NCBI GenBank assembly: GCA_958295515.1
Contig: CATQGW010000003.1
Span: 124,001 to 188,000 of the forward strand
Source of the DNA: an uncultured Dehalococcoidia bacterium
Lineage (GTDB): Bacteria; Chloroflexota; Dehalococcoidia; Bin125
Reading direction: 5' to 3'
Length of the DNA: 64,000 bases
Positions 15,892-23,752 of the stretch are shown here, piece by piece (positions within the stretch are counted from its first letter, which is position 1; each line of letters starts with the position of its first letter). Below the pieces are notes generated by a model. That model was not told the DNA's origin and ran no database searches. It was given only the letters and a program-made list of their open reading frames with translations. The position numbers and the translations under genes are program-made.

Positions 15892-18444
15892 ATGGCGGGT
15901 CCGCTTGATGGGGTGCGAGTGCTGGATTTGTCGCGCAATGTGGCGGGTCCGTATGCGACCAAGCTGCTGGCAGACTTTGGGGCGCGGGTGATCAAGGTGG
16001 AGCCGCGCGGGGGGGATCCCTCGCGGCGCTTTGGGCCGTTTCCGGGCGATGCGCCGGACCTTGAGGCTTCGGGGCTGTTTCTGCATTTGAACACGAATAA
16101 AGAGTCGATCGTGCTGGATCCGCACACCGACGACGGTGCGACGACGGTGCGTCGGCTGGCGCGGCAGGTGGATGTGGTGGTGGAGGACGGCGCGCCGGGC
16201 GAGGCGGCGGCGGCGGGCTGGGGCTGGGACGCGCTGCAGGCGCTGAATCCGCGGTTGGTGCTCTGCTCGATTACGGCGTTCGGGCAGACGGGGCCGTACC
16301 GCAACTACCGCGGCTCGGAGCTGACGTTGCAGGCGATCGGGGGGCCGCTGCACGCGACGGGGGCGGCGGATCGGGAGCCGCTCAAGGTGGCGGGGCATTT
16401 CGCGCACTATCACGCGGGGGCGACGGCGGCACTGGCGATGCTGATGGCGCTGCGGCGGACGGCGCGTGATCGGCAGGCGGGGGAGTGGATCGATATCAGC
16501 GTCTATCGCTGTCAGGCGGGCTGCCGCGACCGTCGGACGGTGCATCTGACTGCGGCGTCGTACAGCGGGTTTGCATCGGGGCGGGCGCGGCCGGGCAGCC
16601 GCTGGGTGGGGTTCGGGGTGTATCCCTGCGCGGACGGCTTTGTGAATGTGATGGGCGCGGGGACGCGGTTGCCGCGTCTGCTGGAGTGGATTGGGCGGAG
16701 GGACTTGCTGGAGGCGTCCGGCGAGGCGGGGGGGGCGGTGGCGGGGTTCGGCGATCAGGTCGACCAGGCGGTGGCGGAGTTCCTGGCGGAACGGAGCAAG
16801 CTGGATGTGGTGGCGGAGGCGCAGTCGGTGGGGCTGCTGGCGGGCGCGGTGATGACGGTGGCGGATTTGTTGGAGGATCCGCAGCTGGAGGCGCGGGGGT
16901 GGTGGCACGAGATCACGCACTGGCATGGGTCGGCGCTACCGTATCCGGGCTATCCGTTCCGATTGCATGGGTCGCCGCCGGATCCGCCGCGCCGCGCGCC
17001 GCATCTGGGGGAGCATGCGCGGGCGGTGCTGGATCTCGCGCCGATGGGGGCGGAGGCGCCGCCGTCGGGGGCGCGCGATCCGCTGCCGCTGCCGCTGGAA
17101 GGTTTGCGGGTGGCGGCGATCACGGTGGTTTGGGCGGGGCCGCATGTGGCGCAGCTGTTGGGCGAGTGGGGCGCGGATGTGATTAATGTGGAGCCGGTCA
17201 ATCGGATTCAGCCGTTTACGCGGGGCGCGGAGAATGCGCCGACGCGCGAGCAGATGTTGCGCGGTGCGGAGCGCGGCGTGCAGCCGCAGTATCCGGACGC
17301 GGAGTTGGGCGACGACCCGTGGAACCGCTTTGCGTCGTTCAACTCGCACGCGCGGAACAAGCGCTCGATGACTTGCGACATCATGTCGCCGGAGGGGCGT
17401 GAGGCGTTTCTGAAGCTGATTGCGCATTGCGATGTGCTGGTTGAGAACAATGTGCCGCAGACGATTGATCGGGCGCGGATTGGCTGGGAGGAGCTGCGGG
17501 CGGTGAATCCGCGGCTGATCATGCTGCGGATGCCGGCGTTCGGGCTGGAGGGGCCGTACAGCAGCTATCGGGCGTTCGGGCTGCATGTGGAGGCGATGGT
17601 CGGGCATACGCATTTGCGCGGGTATCCGGATCGGGGGCCGGGAGAGATTGGGGAGACGCTGGCGAGCGACGGGCTGTCGGGCGTGCAGGGTGCGGTGGCG
17701 GTGCTGATGGCGCTGCGCCGGCGCGAGGCGACGGGCGAGGGGCAGCTGATCGAGATGCCGCTCAATGAGGGGTTCATTCCGACGCTGGCGGAGTATCTGT
17801 TCGAGCAGACGATGAATGGGGTCAATCCGCCTTCGCAGGCCAATCGGCATCGCTGGCATGCGCCGCACAATGTGTATCCCTGCGTGGGGGAGGATCAGTG
17901 GATCGCGATCGATGTGTCGAGCGATGCGGAGTTTGTGGCGCTGTGCGATGTGCTTTCGCGGGCGCATTCGGGCTCGGATGAGGCGGATATCGGGCATGCG
18001 CCGCTGGACGGGCGGTTTGCGACGGCGGCGCAGCGGCTGCGGCATGTGGAAGCGCTCGACGCACTGGTCGGCAGCGCGACGGCGGCGTGGGACAAGCACG
18101 AGCTGTTCCACGCTTTGCAGGCGGAGCGGGTGTGCGCGGCGCCGCTGCACGATCCGCTGGAGGCGCTGCGGGATCCGCATCTGCGCGAGGTGGGCTTTTT
18201 CGAGGAGCAGGAGATACCGGGGGTGGGCGCGCACGACTATCCGGGGCTGACGATTCAGATGCAGCGCACGCCGAATCGTCTGCGCACGCCGGCGCCGCGT
18301 CTGGGCGAGCACGACGAAGAGATTTACTGCGGGCTGCTGGGCTACAGCGCGGCGGAGTTGGCGGAGCTGGAGCGTAAGGGGTTGGTGGGGACGGCGTACC
18401 CTGCGGGGCTGTTGCCGGGGCATCTGCGCGGGAGTGGGGGGTGA
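15892..18444 (+). CDS. Two-domain CaiB/BaiF family CoA-transferase (fused tandem halves)
   Basis: An 850-residue fusion of two class III CoA-transferase domains (about 1-385 and 400-830), moving CoA between carboxylic acids. Both halves show the family opening (GVRVLDLSRNVAGPYATKLLADFGARVIKVEP and LRVAAITVVWAGPHVAQLLGEWGADVINVEP) and the R-Y/R-A..GLEGPY segments. In the second half the catalytic Asp is found in GETLASDGLSG. In the first half the aligned position, in KVAGHFAHYHAG, is His, so that half is probably structural. ATG 15892 has GGGGAG upstream. It follows the flavoenzyme gene; substrates are unknown. The family call is secure; loss of one site is inference. Confidence 0.92.
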   Translation: MAGPLDGVRVLDLSRNVAGPYATKLLADFGARVIKVEPRGGDPSRRFGPFPGDAPDLEASGLFLHLNTNKESIVLDPHTDDGATTVRRLARQVDVVVEDGAPGEAAAAGWGWDALQALNPRLVLCSITAFGQTGPYRNYRGSELTLQAIGGPLHATGAADREPLKVAGHFAHYHAGATAALAMLMALRRTARDRQAGEWIDISVYRCQAGCRDRRTVHLTAASYSGFASGRARPGSRWVGFGVYPCADGFVNVMGAGTRLPRLLEWIGRRDLLEASGEAGGAVAGFGDQVDQAVAEFLAERSKLDVVAEAQSVGLLAGAVMTVADLLEDPQLEARGWWHEITHWHGSALPYPGYPFRLHGSPPDPPRRAPHLGEHARAVLDLAPMGAEAPPSGARDPLPLPLEGLRVAAITVVWAGPHVAQLLGEWGADVINVEPVNRIQPFTRGAENAPTREQMLRGAERGVQPQYPDAELGDDPWNRFASFNSHARNKRSMTCDIMSPEGREAFLKLIAHCDVLVENNVPQTIDRARIGWEELRAVNPRLIMLRMPAFGLEGPYSSYRAFGLHVEAMVGHTHLRGYPDRGPGEIGETLASDGLSGVQGAVAVLMALRRREATGEGQLIEMPLNEGFIPTLAEYLFEQTMNGVNPPSQANRHRWHAPHNVYPCVGEDQWIAIDVSSDAEFVALCDVLSRAHSGSDEADIGHAPLDGRFATAAQRLRHVEALDALVGSATAAWDKHELFHALQAERVCAAPLHDPLEALRDPHLREVGFFEEQEIPGVGAHDYPGLTIQMQRTPNRLRTPAPRLGEHDEEIYCGLLGYSAAELAELERKGLVGTAYPAGLLPGHLRGSGG

Positions 18445-18488
18445 GGTGGGGGGAGGCTGTTGGCGGGGCTTTGGAGGTTGCGCGAGGG

Positions 18489-18514
18489 GATTCCCGCTTT
18501 CGCGGGAATGACGG
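18489..18514 (+). repeat. Family A palindromic repeat, copy 3
   Basis: GATTCCCGC-TTTC-GCGGGAATGACGG, 45 bp after the CaiB/BaiF stop codon; a family B copy follows in the same orientation. Confidence 0.85.
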
Positions 18515-18631
18515 AAGGGAAGGGGCGGGGGATGACGTAAAGGGAGGGGGTGGGGGATGACGGGGAGGTGGGTGGCGGGAGTGCAGAGCAGTTGGGGTTG
18601 TGATTAAGCGGGGGGTTGGTGCATGTCACGG

Positions 18632-18663
18632 CGAGATACCCGCGGCAAGCGCGGGTATGACGG
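18632..18663 (+). repeat. Family B palindromic repeat, copy 5
   Basis: Consensus core with GCAAG loop, followed 9 bp later by a half-copy GCGCGGGTATGACGG (18672-18686). Confidence 0.85.
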
Positions 18664-18807
18664 ATCTACATGCGCGGGTATGACGGGCGTTGGGGGCGCG
18701 GGGGTGACGGAGGAGGGGCGAGAGTGGTGGAGGGGGCGGCGGGAGTGAGGGCGTGGTTTGGGGGTGGGGGCTTTAGGATGGGGGTGTTGCTGGATGGAGG
18801 GGTTCTG

Positions 18808-19401
18808 ATGGGACGTTTGGCGCCGGTGCGGTTTGAGGATTTGGATGAGGGGCAGCGTTTGCTGTGGGAGGGGATTACGACGGGTCCGCGGGGGAATCCG
18901 GAGCGTCCGCATGGGGGGTTGGCGGGGGAGGATGGGGCGCTGGTGGGTCCGTTCAATGCGCTGTTCTATTCGCCGGAGGTGGGCGATGCGGTGCAGCAGT
19001 TGGGTGCGGCGCTGCGGTATGGGACGTCGCTGCCGGCGGATTTGCTGGAGGTGGCGATTCTGACGGTGGGTGGGGAGTGGCGGGCGAATTTCGAGTTTTG
19101 GGCGCATGCGCGTCTGGGCGCGGCGGCGGGGGTGCCGCAGGCGGCGATCGAGGCGATCCGCGACGGGGGGACGCCGGAGTTCGAGGATCCGCGCCATGAG
19201 CTGGTCTACGGCTTTGGACGGGAGCTGATTGAGAGGAAGCGGGTGTCGGATGAGCGCTACGCGGCGCTGGTGGAGCTGGTGGGGGAGCGCGGGGTGTTCG
19301 AGGTCGCGTCGGTGATGGGGTACTACGCGCTGGTCTCGATCGCGCTGAACACCTTTGAGGTCGGGATGCCGCCGGGCGTCGACGCGCCGTTTGCGGACTG
19401 A
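18808..19401 (+). CDS. Carboxymuconolactone decarboxylase-like (AhpD-fold) protein
   Basis: A 197-residue all-helical protein of the CMD/AhpD superfamily. It starts MGRLAPVRFEDLDEGQRLLWEGIT, has the core LPADLLEVAILTVGGEWRANFEFWAHARLGAAAGV, and ends GVFEVASVMGYYALVSIALNTFEVGMP. The redox CxxC of AhpD is absent; the proton-relay region around EFWAHARLA is of the decarboxylase-like kind. The start is fixed by GGAGGGGTTCTGATG. Only 7 bp separate it from the phytanoyl-CoA dioxygenase start, so the two are co-transcribed. Role unknown; ring-cleavage product metabolism is a guess. Confidence 0.88.
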   Translation: MGRLAPVRFEDLDEGQRLLWEGITTGPRGNPERPHGGLAGEDGALVGPFNALFYSPEVGDAVQQLGAALRYGTSLPADLLEVAILTVGGEWRANFEFWAHARLGAAAGVPQAAIEAIRDGGTPEFEDPRHELVYGFGRELIERKRVSDERYAALVELVGERGVFEVASVMGYYALVSIALNTFEVGMPPGVDAPFAD

Positions 19402-19408
19402 CCCGGTC

Positions 19409-20257
19409 ATGCTGACTGACCAGCAGCGCGCGTTCTTTGACGAGCAGGGCTACCTCGTCGTGCGCCAGCTGATCCCGCGCGAGCAAGTGGATGCGGTGGT
19501 GGACGCGATCTGGGAGTTTCTGGGCTTTGATCGGGAGGATCCGTCGGGCTGGTACCGCGAGCCGCATCGACATAACGGGATGGTGGAGATGTATCACCAT
19601 CAGGCGCTCTGGGATGTGCGGCAGCATCCGGGGATGTATGAGCTGTTTGTCGATCTGTTCGGGCGGGAGGATTTGTGGGTCTTCCTGGATCGGGCGAATC
19701 TGAAGCCGCCGCCACGCGGGGATGCGCCGGCGTACGACCATCCGGGGATGGTGCATTGGGATCTGGATGTGCGTCAGCGGCCGCTGCCGTATCAGGTGCA
19801 GGGCGTGCTCTATCTGGTCGATACGGCGGCGGGAGAGGGCGGCTTTCAGTGCGTGCCGGGGGTGCATCGCTGGGTTTCGGATTGGGCGCAGGGGCGTTCG
19901 GACGAGGAGATTCGCGATCAGCGGCTCGATCTGCGGCATGCGGGGGAGATCGGCGCGCCGATTGAGGTGGAGGCGGAGGCGGGCGATTTCATCGTTTGGC
20001 ATTCGGCGCTGCCGCATGGGAACAGCCGCAATTGCTCGGAGAAGCCGCGTCTGGCGCAGTATGTGCGGATGTTTCCGGCGGAGCCGGGGAACGCGGAGCT
20101 GCGCGAGCAGCGGGTGGCGTCGTGGCGGGAACGGGCGCATCCGGCGTTTCAGAATCCGCGCGCGTTTCCGGGGGATTCGCGGGGGCGGGAGCGGGAGTCG
20201 GCGGCGGCGGAGTTGACCTCGCTGGGGCGTCGGTTGCTGGGGTTGGACGAGTGGTAG
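19409..20257 (+). CDS. Phytanoyl-CoA dioxygenase (PhyH) family Fe(II)/2-oxoglutarate oxygenase
   Basis: A 282-residue cupin-fold oxygenase that would hydroxylate an organic substrate using Fe(II), oxygen and 2-oxoglutarate. The N-terminus LTDQQRAFFDEQGYLVVRQLIP is a textbook PhyH opening. The iron triad appears as HWDLD (His and Asp) and the distal His in GDFIVWHSALPHGNSRN, with the 2-oxoglutarate Arg further on (KPRLAQYVRMF). It is co-transcribed with the preceding decarboxylase-like gene and converges with the first DMT transporter, whose stop is 4 bp away. The true substrate is unknown. Confidence 0.93.
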   Translation: MLTDQQRAFFDEQGYLVVRQLIPREQVDAVVDAIWEFLGFDREDPSGWYREPHRHNGMVEMYHHQALWDVRQHPGMYELFVDLFGREDLWVFLDRANLKPPPRGDAPAYDHPGMVHWDLDVRQRPLPYQVQGVLYLVDTAAGEGGFQCVPGVHRWVSDWAQGRSDEEIRDQRLDLRHAGEIGAPIEVEAEAGDFIVWHSALPHGNSRNCSEKPRLAQYVRMFPAEPGNAELREQRVASWRERAHPAFQNPRAFPGDSRGRERESAAAELTSLGRRLLGLDEW

Positions 20258-20261
20258 CGGC

Positions 20262-21194
20262 TTAGGGGTTGGGCGTTGCTGCGGGTCGGCGCTGGGCGAG
20301 GGCGGAGCCGAGGGTGAGCAGGGCGACGCCGGCGGCCAGTTCGGGGCCGATTGGTTCGCCGAGGATCAGCCAGCTGAGGATGACGCCGAAGACGGGGGTG
20401 GTGAGTTGGGTGGCGGTGACGCGGGAGGGGAGGAAGTGCTGGAGCAGCCAGGTGTTGCCGAGGAAGCCGAAGCCGGCGATGCCGATGCCCTGGTAGAGCA
20501 GGGCGGCGAGGAATGCGGCGGACCAGCTCCAGGGCGCGGATTCGAGCAGGAAGCTGAGCGGGAGGAAGACGATGACGGCGGCGAGGGCCTGGGTCATGAG
20601 CAGTCGGGAGACGGGGATCGCCTGGGAGGTTTGGGAGAGGTAAATCTGGCGCAGACCGAGCAGGAGCGCGGAGGCGAGCATCATGAGGTCGCCGGCCAGC
20701 CCTTCGCCGCCGCGCAGGTCGCCGGAGAAGACCACGACGACGCCGGCATAGGCGATCAGGACGCCGACGGCGCGAGCGGGGGCGATGCGGTCGCCGGGGA
20801 CGACGAAGTGGGCGCAGAGGGCGGCCCAGAGCGGGAAGGTGGCGATGAGCACGGCGGCGTTGCCGGCGCTGGTGCGGTCGCCGCCGAAGTACATCAGGGC
20901 GGTCTGGACGGTGAAGAGGACGGCGAGTCCGGCGAGGGGGAGGAGTTCGGAGCGTTTGGGTCGGAGGGAGACGCCGACGGCGAGGGCGAAGAGCAGGACG
21001 ACGATGCCGCCGAGGGCCATGCGCAGGGCACCGAGGCGGAGGGGTCCGGCGTCGGCCAGTCCGGCCTTGATGGCGACCGGGTTGCCGCCCCAGAGCATGG
21101 CGAGGAGGAGTGCGAAGGCGGTGGCGCGCAGGGTCAGGGGGCGGCGCGGAGCGATCGCGGGCGGTGTGGTGGGGCTGGTCGGCTCCGCATTCAC
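20262..21194 (-). CDS. EamA/DMT family transporter, paralogue 1
   Basis: A 310-residue inner-membrane transporter with ten helices and two EamA repeats. Landmarks are the first helix with AMLWGGNPVAIKAGLADAGPLRLGALRM and the repeat-2 end LTTPVFGVILSWLILGEPIGPELAAGVALLTLGSAL. The GTG start at 21194 matches those of the next two paralogues (M-N-x-E-P-T opening). Metabolite or drug export is the usual role. It is the most divergent of three close tandem copies. Two family A repeats in opposite orientation sit upstream. Confidence 0.93.
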   Translation of the reverse strand: MNAEPTSPTTPPAIAPRRPLTLRATAFALLLAMLWGGNPVAIKAGLADAGPLRLGALRMALGGIVVLLFALAVGVSLRPKRSELLPLAGLAVLFTVQTALMYFGGDRTSAGNAAVLIATFPLWAALCAHFVVPGDRIAPARAVGVLIAYAGVVVVFSGDLRGGEGLAGDLMMLASALLLGLRQIYLSQTSQAIPVSRLLMTQALAAVIVFLPLSFLLESAPWSWSAAFLAALLYQGIGIAGFGFLGNTWLLQHFLPSRVTATQLTTPVFGVILSWLILGEPIGPELAAGVALLTLGSALAQRRPAATPNP

Positions 21195-21231
21195 TGGGTG
21201 AGTGTACGCGGGGGGGTTGGGGTGCCCTTCT

Positions 21232-21257
21232 CGTCATTCCCGCTTTCGCGGGAATCT
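21232..21257 (-). repeat. Family A palindromic repeat, inverted copy 4
   Basis: Reads CGTCATTCCCGC-TTTC-GCGGGAATC on the + strand, so it is oriented opposite to copy 5, 30 bp away. The two form a larger inverted pair in the gap between DMT paralogues 1 and 2. Confidence 0.85.
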
Positions 21258-21288
21258 CATGGCGGTGCCTGGGAGGTTGCGCGGGGGA

Positions 21289-21314
21289 GATTCCCGCTTT
21301 CGCGGGAATGACGG
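21289..21314 (+). repeat. Family A palindromic repeat, copy 5
   Basis: GATTCCCGC-TTTC-GCGGGAATGACGG, 22 bp before the stop codon of DMT paralogue 2. Confidence 0.85.
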
Positions 21315-21335
21315 AACGTGGAGGCTGGTCGGGGC

Positions 21336-22265
21336 TTAGACGACTTCCTGGACGTGGTGCTGGGCGAGTGCTGAGCCGACGGTCAACATGATCATGCCGA
21401 TGATCAGCTCGAGACCGATTGGCTCGCCGAGGATGAGCCAGCTGAACAAGACGCCGAAGGCGGCGGTGGGCAGCTGTGTGGCGGTGACCCGCGAGGGCAG
21501 GAAGCGCTGGAGCAGCCAGGTGTTGCCGAGGAAGCAAAAGCCGGCGACCACTACGCCCTGGTAGAGCGCCGCGCCGATGAACGCTGCTGAGAATGTCCAG
21601 GGCTCCGACTCGAGCAGCAGGCTGAGCGGCACGAAGACGATCACCAGCGCGACCGACTGTGTCATCAGCAGGCGTGAGACGGGAATCTCCTGCGAGGTCT
21701 GCGAGAGATAGACCTGCTGGAGGCCGATCAGCAGCGCTGAAGAGAGCAGCATCAGATTGCCGGACAGTCCCTCTTCGCCGCCGACCAGATGGTCGGAAAG
21801 CACGACCATTACGCCGCCGTAGGCGATCAGCGTGCCGATCGCGCGGATTTTGCTGATTTCGTCGTTGGGGACGACGAAGTGGGCGAAGATCGCCGACCAG
21901 AGCGGGAAGGTGGCGATGAGCACGGCGGCATGGCCGGAGGTGCTGTGTTCGCTGCCGAAGTACAAGAGCGCCGTCTGGGCGGTGTAGATCACGGCGAGCC
22001 CGCCGAGGGGGAGCCATTCGGAGCGCTTGGGGCGCAGCGATTCGCCCACGGCCACGGCGTAGATCAGCACCACGATGCCGCCGAGGAACATCCGCAGCGC
22101 GCCGAGGCGGAAGGGTCCGGAGTCGGACAGCCCGGCCTTAATCGCGACCGGAGTGCCGCCCCAGAGGATGGCGAGGAAGACGGAGAAGGCACCGGCTCGC
22201 AGGGTCAGCGGGCGGCGCTGATCGCTCTTGGGTGAGGGCGTCGGGTTGGTGGGTTCCACGTTCAC
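21336..22265 (-). CDS. EamA/DMT family transporter, paralogue 2
   Basis: A 309-residue, ten-helix transporter, nearly identical in design to its neighbours: LTLRAGAFSVFLAILWGGTPVAIKAGLSDSGPFRLGALRM at the start and HHVQEVV at the end. Residue identity to paralogue 3 is very high, including the C-terminal AQHHVQEVV, showing a recent tandem duplication. GTG start at 22265, as in the other two. The WGGTP (Thr for Asn) in helix 1 distinguishes this copy and could alter substrate preference. Substrate unknown. Confidence 0.93.
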   Translation of the reverse strand: MNVEPTNPTPSPKSDQRRPLTLRAGAFSVFLAILWGGTPVAIKAGLSDSGPFRLGALRMFLGGIVVLIYAVAVGESLRPKRSEWLPLGGLAVIYTAQTALLYFGSEHSTSGHAAVLIATFPLWSAIFAHFVVPNDEISKIRAIGTLIAYGGVMVVLSDHLVGGEEGLSGNLMLLSSALLIGLQQVYLSQTSQEIPVSRLLMTQSVALVIVFVPLSLLLESEPWTFSAAFIGAALYQGVVVAGFCFLGNTWLLQRFLPSRVTATQLPTAAFGVLFSWLILGEPIGLELIIGMIMLTVGSALAQHHVQEVV

Positions 22266-22328
22266 GGGGTGAGTGTAGGCGCAGGTTGTGGGGTTGTTGG
22301 GGGGGCTGGCATTGCCGCGTTTGCCTCT

Positions 22329-22352
22329 GTCATTGCCGCGAATGCGGGAATC
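22329..22352 (-). repeat. Family A palindromic repeat, degenerate inverted copy 6
   Basis: GTCATTGCCGCG-AAT-GCGGGAATC. A weaker stem with mismatches, oriented opposite to copy 7. Confidence 0.65.
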
Positions 22353-22384
22353 TGGTGGCGGGGGTTGGGAGGTTGTGCGGGGGG

Positions 22385-22410
22385 GATTCCCGCGTTCGCG
22401 GGAATGACGG
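22385..22410 (+). repeat. Family A palindromic repeat, copy 7
   Basis: GATTCCCGCG-TT-CGCGGGAATGACGG, with a slightly longer stem than other copies. Followed 91 bp later by a family B copy in the usual A-then-B order. Confidence 0.85.
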
Positions 22411-22475
22411 GAGGGGGGCGGGAATGACGCGGAGAGGGGGTGGGAGGCTGTGCGTGGGCTTGGTGCTGGTCACGG

Positions 22476-22507
22476 CGAGATACCCGCGGCAAGCGCGGGT
22501 ATGACGG
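22476..22507 (+). repeat. Family B palindromic repeat, copy 6
   Basis: Consensus CGAGATACCCGCG-GCAAG-CGCGGGTATGACGG, 26 bp after the stop of DMT paralogue 3 (minus strand). Confidence 0.85.
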
Positions 22508-22532
22508 ATCTCTTTGGCGAGCTGGTTGGCGT

Positions 22533-23462
22533 TTAGACGACTTCCTGGACGTGGTGCTGGGCGAGTGCTGAGCCGAAGGTGAGCATGACCGTGCCGATGA
22601 TCAGCTCGAGACCGATCGGCTCGTTGAGGATGAGCCAGCTGAAGAAGACGCCGAAGGCGGCGGTGGGCAGCAGGGTCGCGGTGACCCGCGAGGGCAGGAA
22701 GCGCTGGAGCAGCCAGATGTTGCCGAGGAGGCAGAAGCCGGCGATCACCACGCCCTGGTAGAGCGTTGCGCCGATGAACGCTGCTGAGAATGTCCAGGGC
22801 TCCGACTCGAGCAGGAAGCTGAGCGAGGCCAAGACGATCACCACCGAGACCGACTGCGTCATCAGCAGGCGTGAGATGGGAATCTGCTGCGAGGTCTGCG
22901 AGATGTAGACCTGCTGGAAGCCGAGCAGCAGCGCGTAGGAGAGCAGCATCAGATTGCCGCCGAGTCCCTCTTCGCCGCCAATCACATGGTCGGAAAGCAC
23001 GACCATCACGCCGCCGTAGGCGATCAGTGTGCCGATCGCGCGGGTTTTGGTGATTTCATCGTTGGGGACGACGAAGTGGGCGAAGATCGCGGACCAGAGG
23101 GGGAAGGTGGCGATCAGCACCGCGGTGTGCCCGGCGGTGCTGTGTTCGCTGCCGAAGTACAGGAGCACGGTCTGGGCGGTGTAGAGGGCGGCGAGTCCGG
23201 TGAGCGGCAGCCATTCGGAGCGCTTGGGGCGCAGTGATTCGCCCGTGGCGGCGGCGTAGAACAGCACCACGATGCCGCCGAGGAGCATCCGCAGCGCGCC
23301 GAGGCGGAGGGGTCCGGAGTCGGACAGCCCGGCCTTAATCGCGACCGGGTTGCCGCCCCAGAGGATGGCGAGGAAGACGGCGAAGGCGCCGGAGCGCAGG
23401 GTCAGCGGGCGGCGCGGCTCGCTCTCGGGCGGGGGGATCGGCTTGGTGGGTTCTACGTTCAC
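22533..23462 (-). CDS. EamA/DMT family transporter, paralogue 3
   Basis: A 309-residue, ten-helix transporter most similar to paralogue 2 across its whole length and sharing the AQHHVQEVV C-terminus. Helix 1 carries LAILWGGNPVAIKAGLSDSGPLRLGALRM. The GTG start at 23462 was chosen because the N-V-E-P-T sequence that follows matches the start of the other copies. The nucleotide identity with 21336-22265 is visible by eye (for example the final 60 bases), so duplication is recent or homogenised by gene conversion. Confidence 0.93.
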   Translation of the reverse strand: MNVEPTKPIPPPESEPRRPLTLRSGAFAVFLAILWGGNPVAIKAGLSDSGPLRLGALRMLLGGIVVLFYAAATGESLRPKRSEWLPLTGLAALYTAQTVLLYFGSEHSTAGHTAVLIATFPLWSAIFAHFVVPNDEITKTRAIGTLIAYGGVMVVLSDHVIGGEEGLGGNLMLLSYALLLGFQQVYISQTSQQIPISRLLMTQSVSVVIVLASLSFLLESEPWTFSAAFIGATLYQGVVIAGFCLLGNIWLLQRFLPSRVTATLLPTAAFGVFFSWLILNEPIGLELIIGTVMLTFGSALAQHHVQEVV

Positions 23463-23525
23463 GGGGCGAGTGTAGGCGCGGATTGTGGGGTTGTCGGGGA
23501 CTCTGGCATTGCCGCGTTTTCCGCT

Positions 23526-23553
23526 GTCATTCCCGCGTTCGTGGGAATGACGG
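23526..23553 (+). repeat. Family A palindromic repeat, copy 8
   Basis: GTCATTCCCGCG-TTC-GTGGGAATGACGG, nearly symmetric including both GTCAT/ATGAC ends; one G-T wobble in the stem. Paired with the family B copy at 23597. Confidence 0.8.
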
Positions 23554-23596
23554 GAGGGGGGGTGGGAGGCTGTGGTGGGCTTTGTGCTGGTCACGG

Positions 23597-23629
23597 CGAG
23601 ATACCCGCGGCGGGGCGCGGGTATGACGG
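23597..23629 (+). repeat. Family B palindromic repeat, copy 7 (variant loop)
   Basis: CGAGATACCCGC, GGCGGGGC loop, GCGGGTATGACGGA. The loop variant is the same as in copy 3 at 11139. It seeds the tandem array that follows. Confidence 0.8.
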
Positions 23630-23720
23630 ATCTGTGGGGCGGGTATGACGGATCTGCGGGGCGCGGTATGACGGATCTGCGGGGCGGGTATGACGGATCT
23701 GCGGGGCGGGTATGGCGGAG
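23620..23720 (+). repeat. Tandem array of ~22-bp units derived from the family B right arm
   Basis: Four full units and one partial of GGTATGACGGATCTG(C/T)GGGGCG, starting at 23620, 23642, 23665, 23687 and 23709. Spacings are 22, 23, 22 and 22 bp. Each unit begins with the right arm and tail of the family B palindrome, so the array looks like local slippage or duplication of that half-element. There are no spacers, so this is not a CRISPR array. Confidence 0.85.
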
Positions 23721-23752
23721 GTGGGGGGTGCTCTGTGCGGTGCGGCTTTGGC

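Larger units (their letters stand above)
18445..18807. other. 363-bp region of palindromic repeats
   Basis: Holds one family A and one family B repeat and half-copies ending in ATGACGG (for example 18672-18686). No gene is seen. The following gene has its ribosome site GGAGGGG just before 18808. Confidence 0.7.

Noticed and set aside
14580-16304. N-terminal extension making a 1005-residue aminotransferase
   Set aside because: The extension is Arg/Pro-rich antisense of the acyl-CoA dehydrogenase and CaiB genes; ATG 14579 has a ribosome site.
23597-23720. CRISPR array
   Set aside because: Units are directly adjacent with no spacers and derive from an interspersed palindrome; no cas genes in the window.
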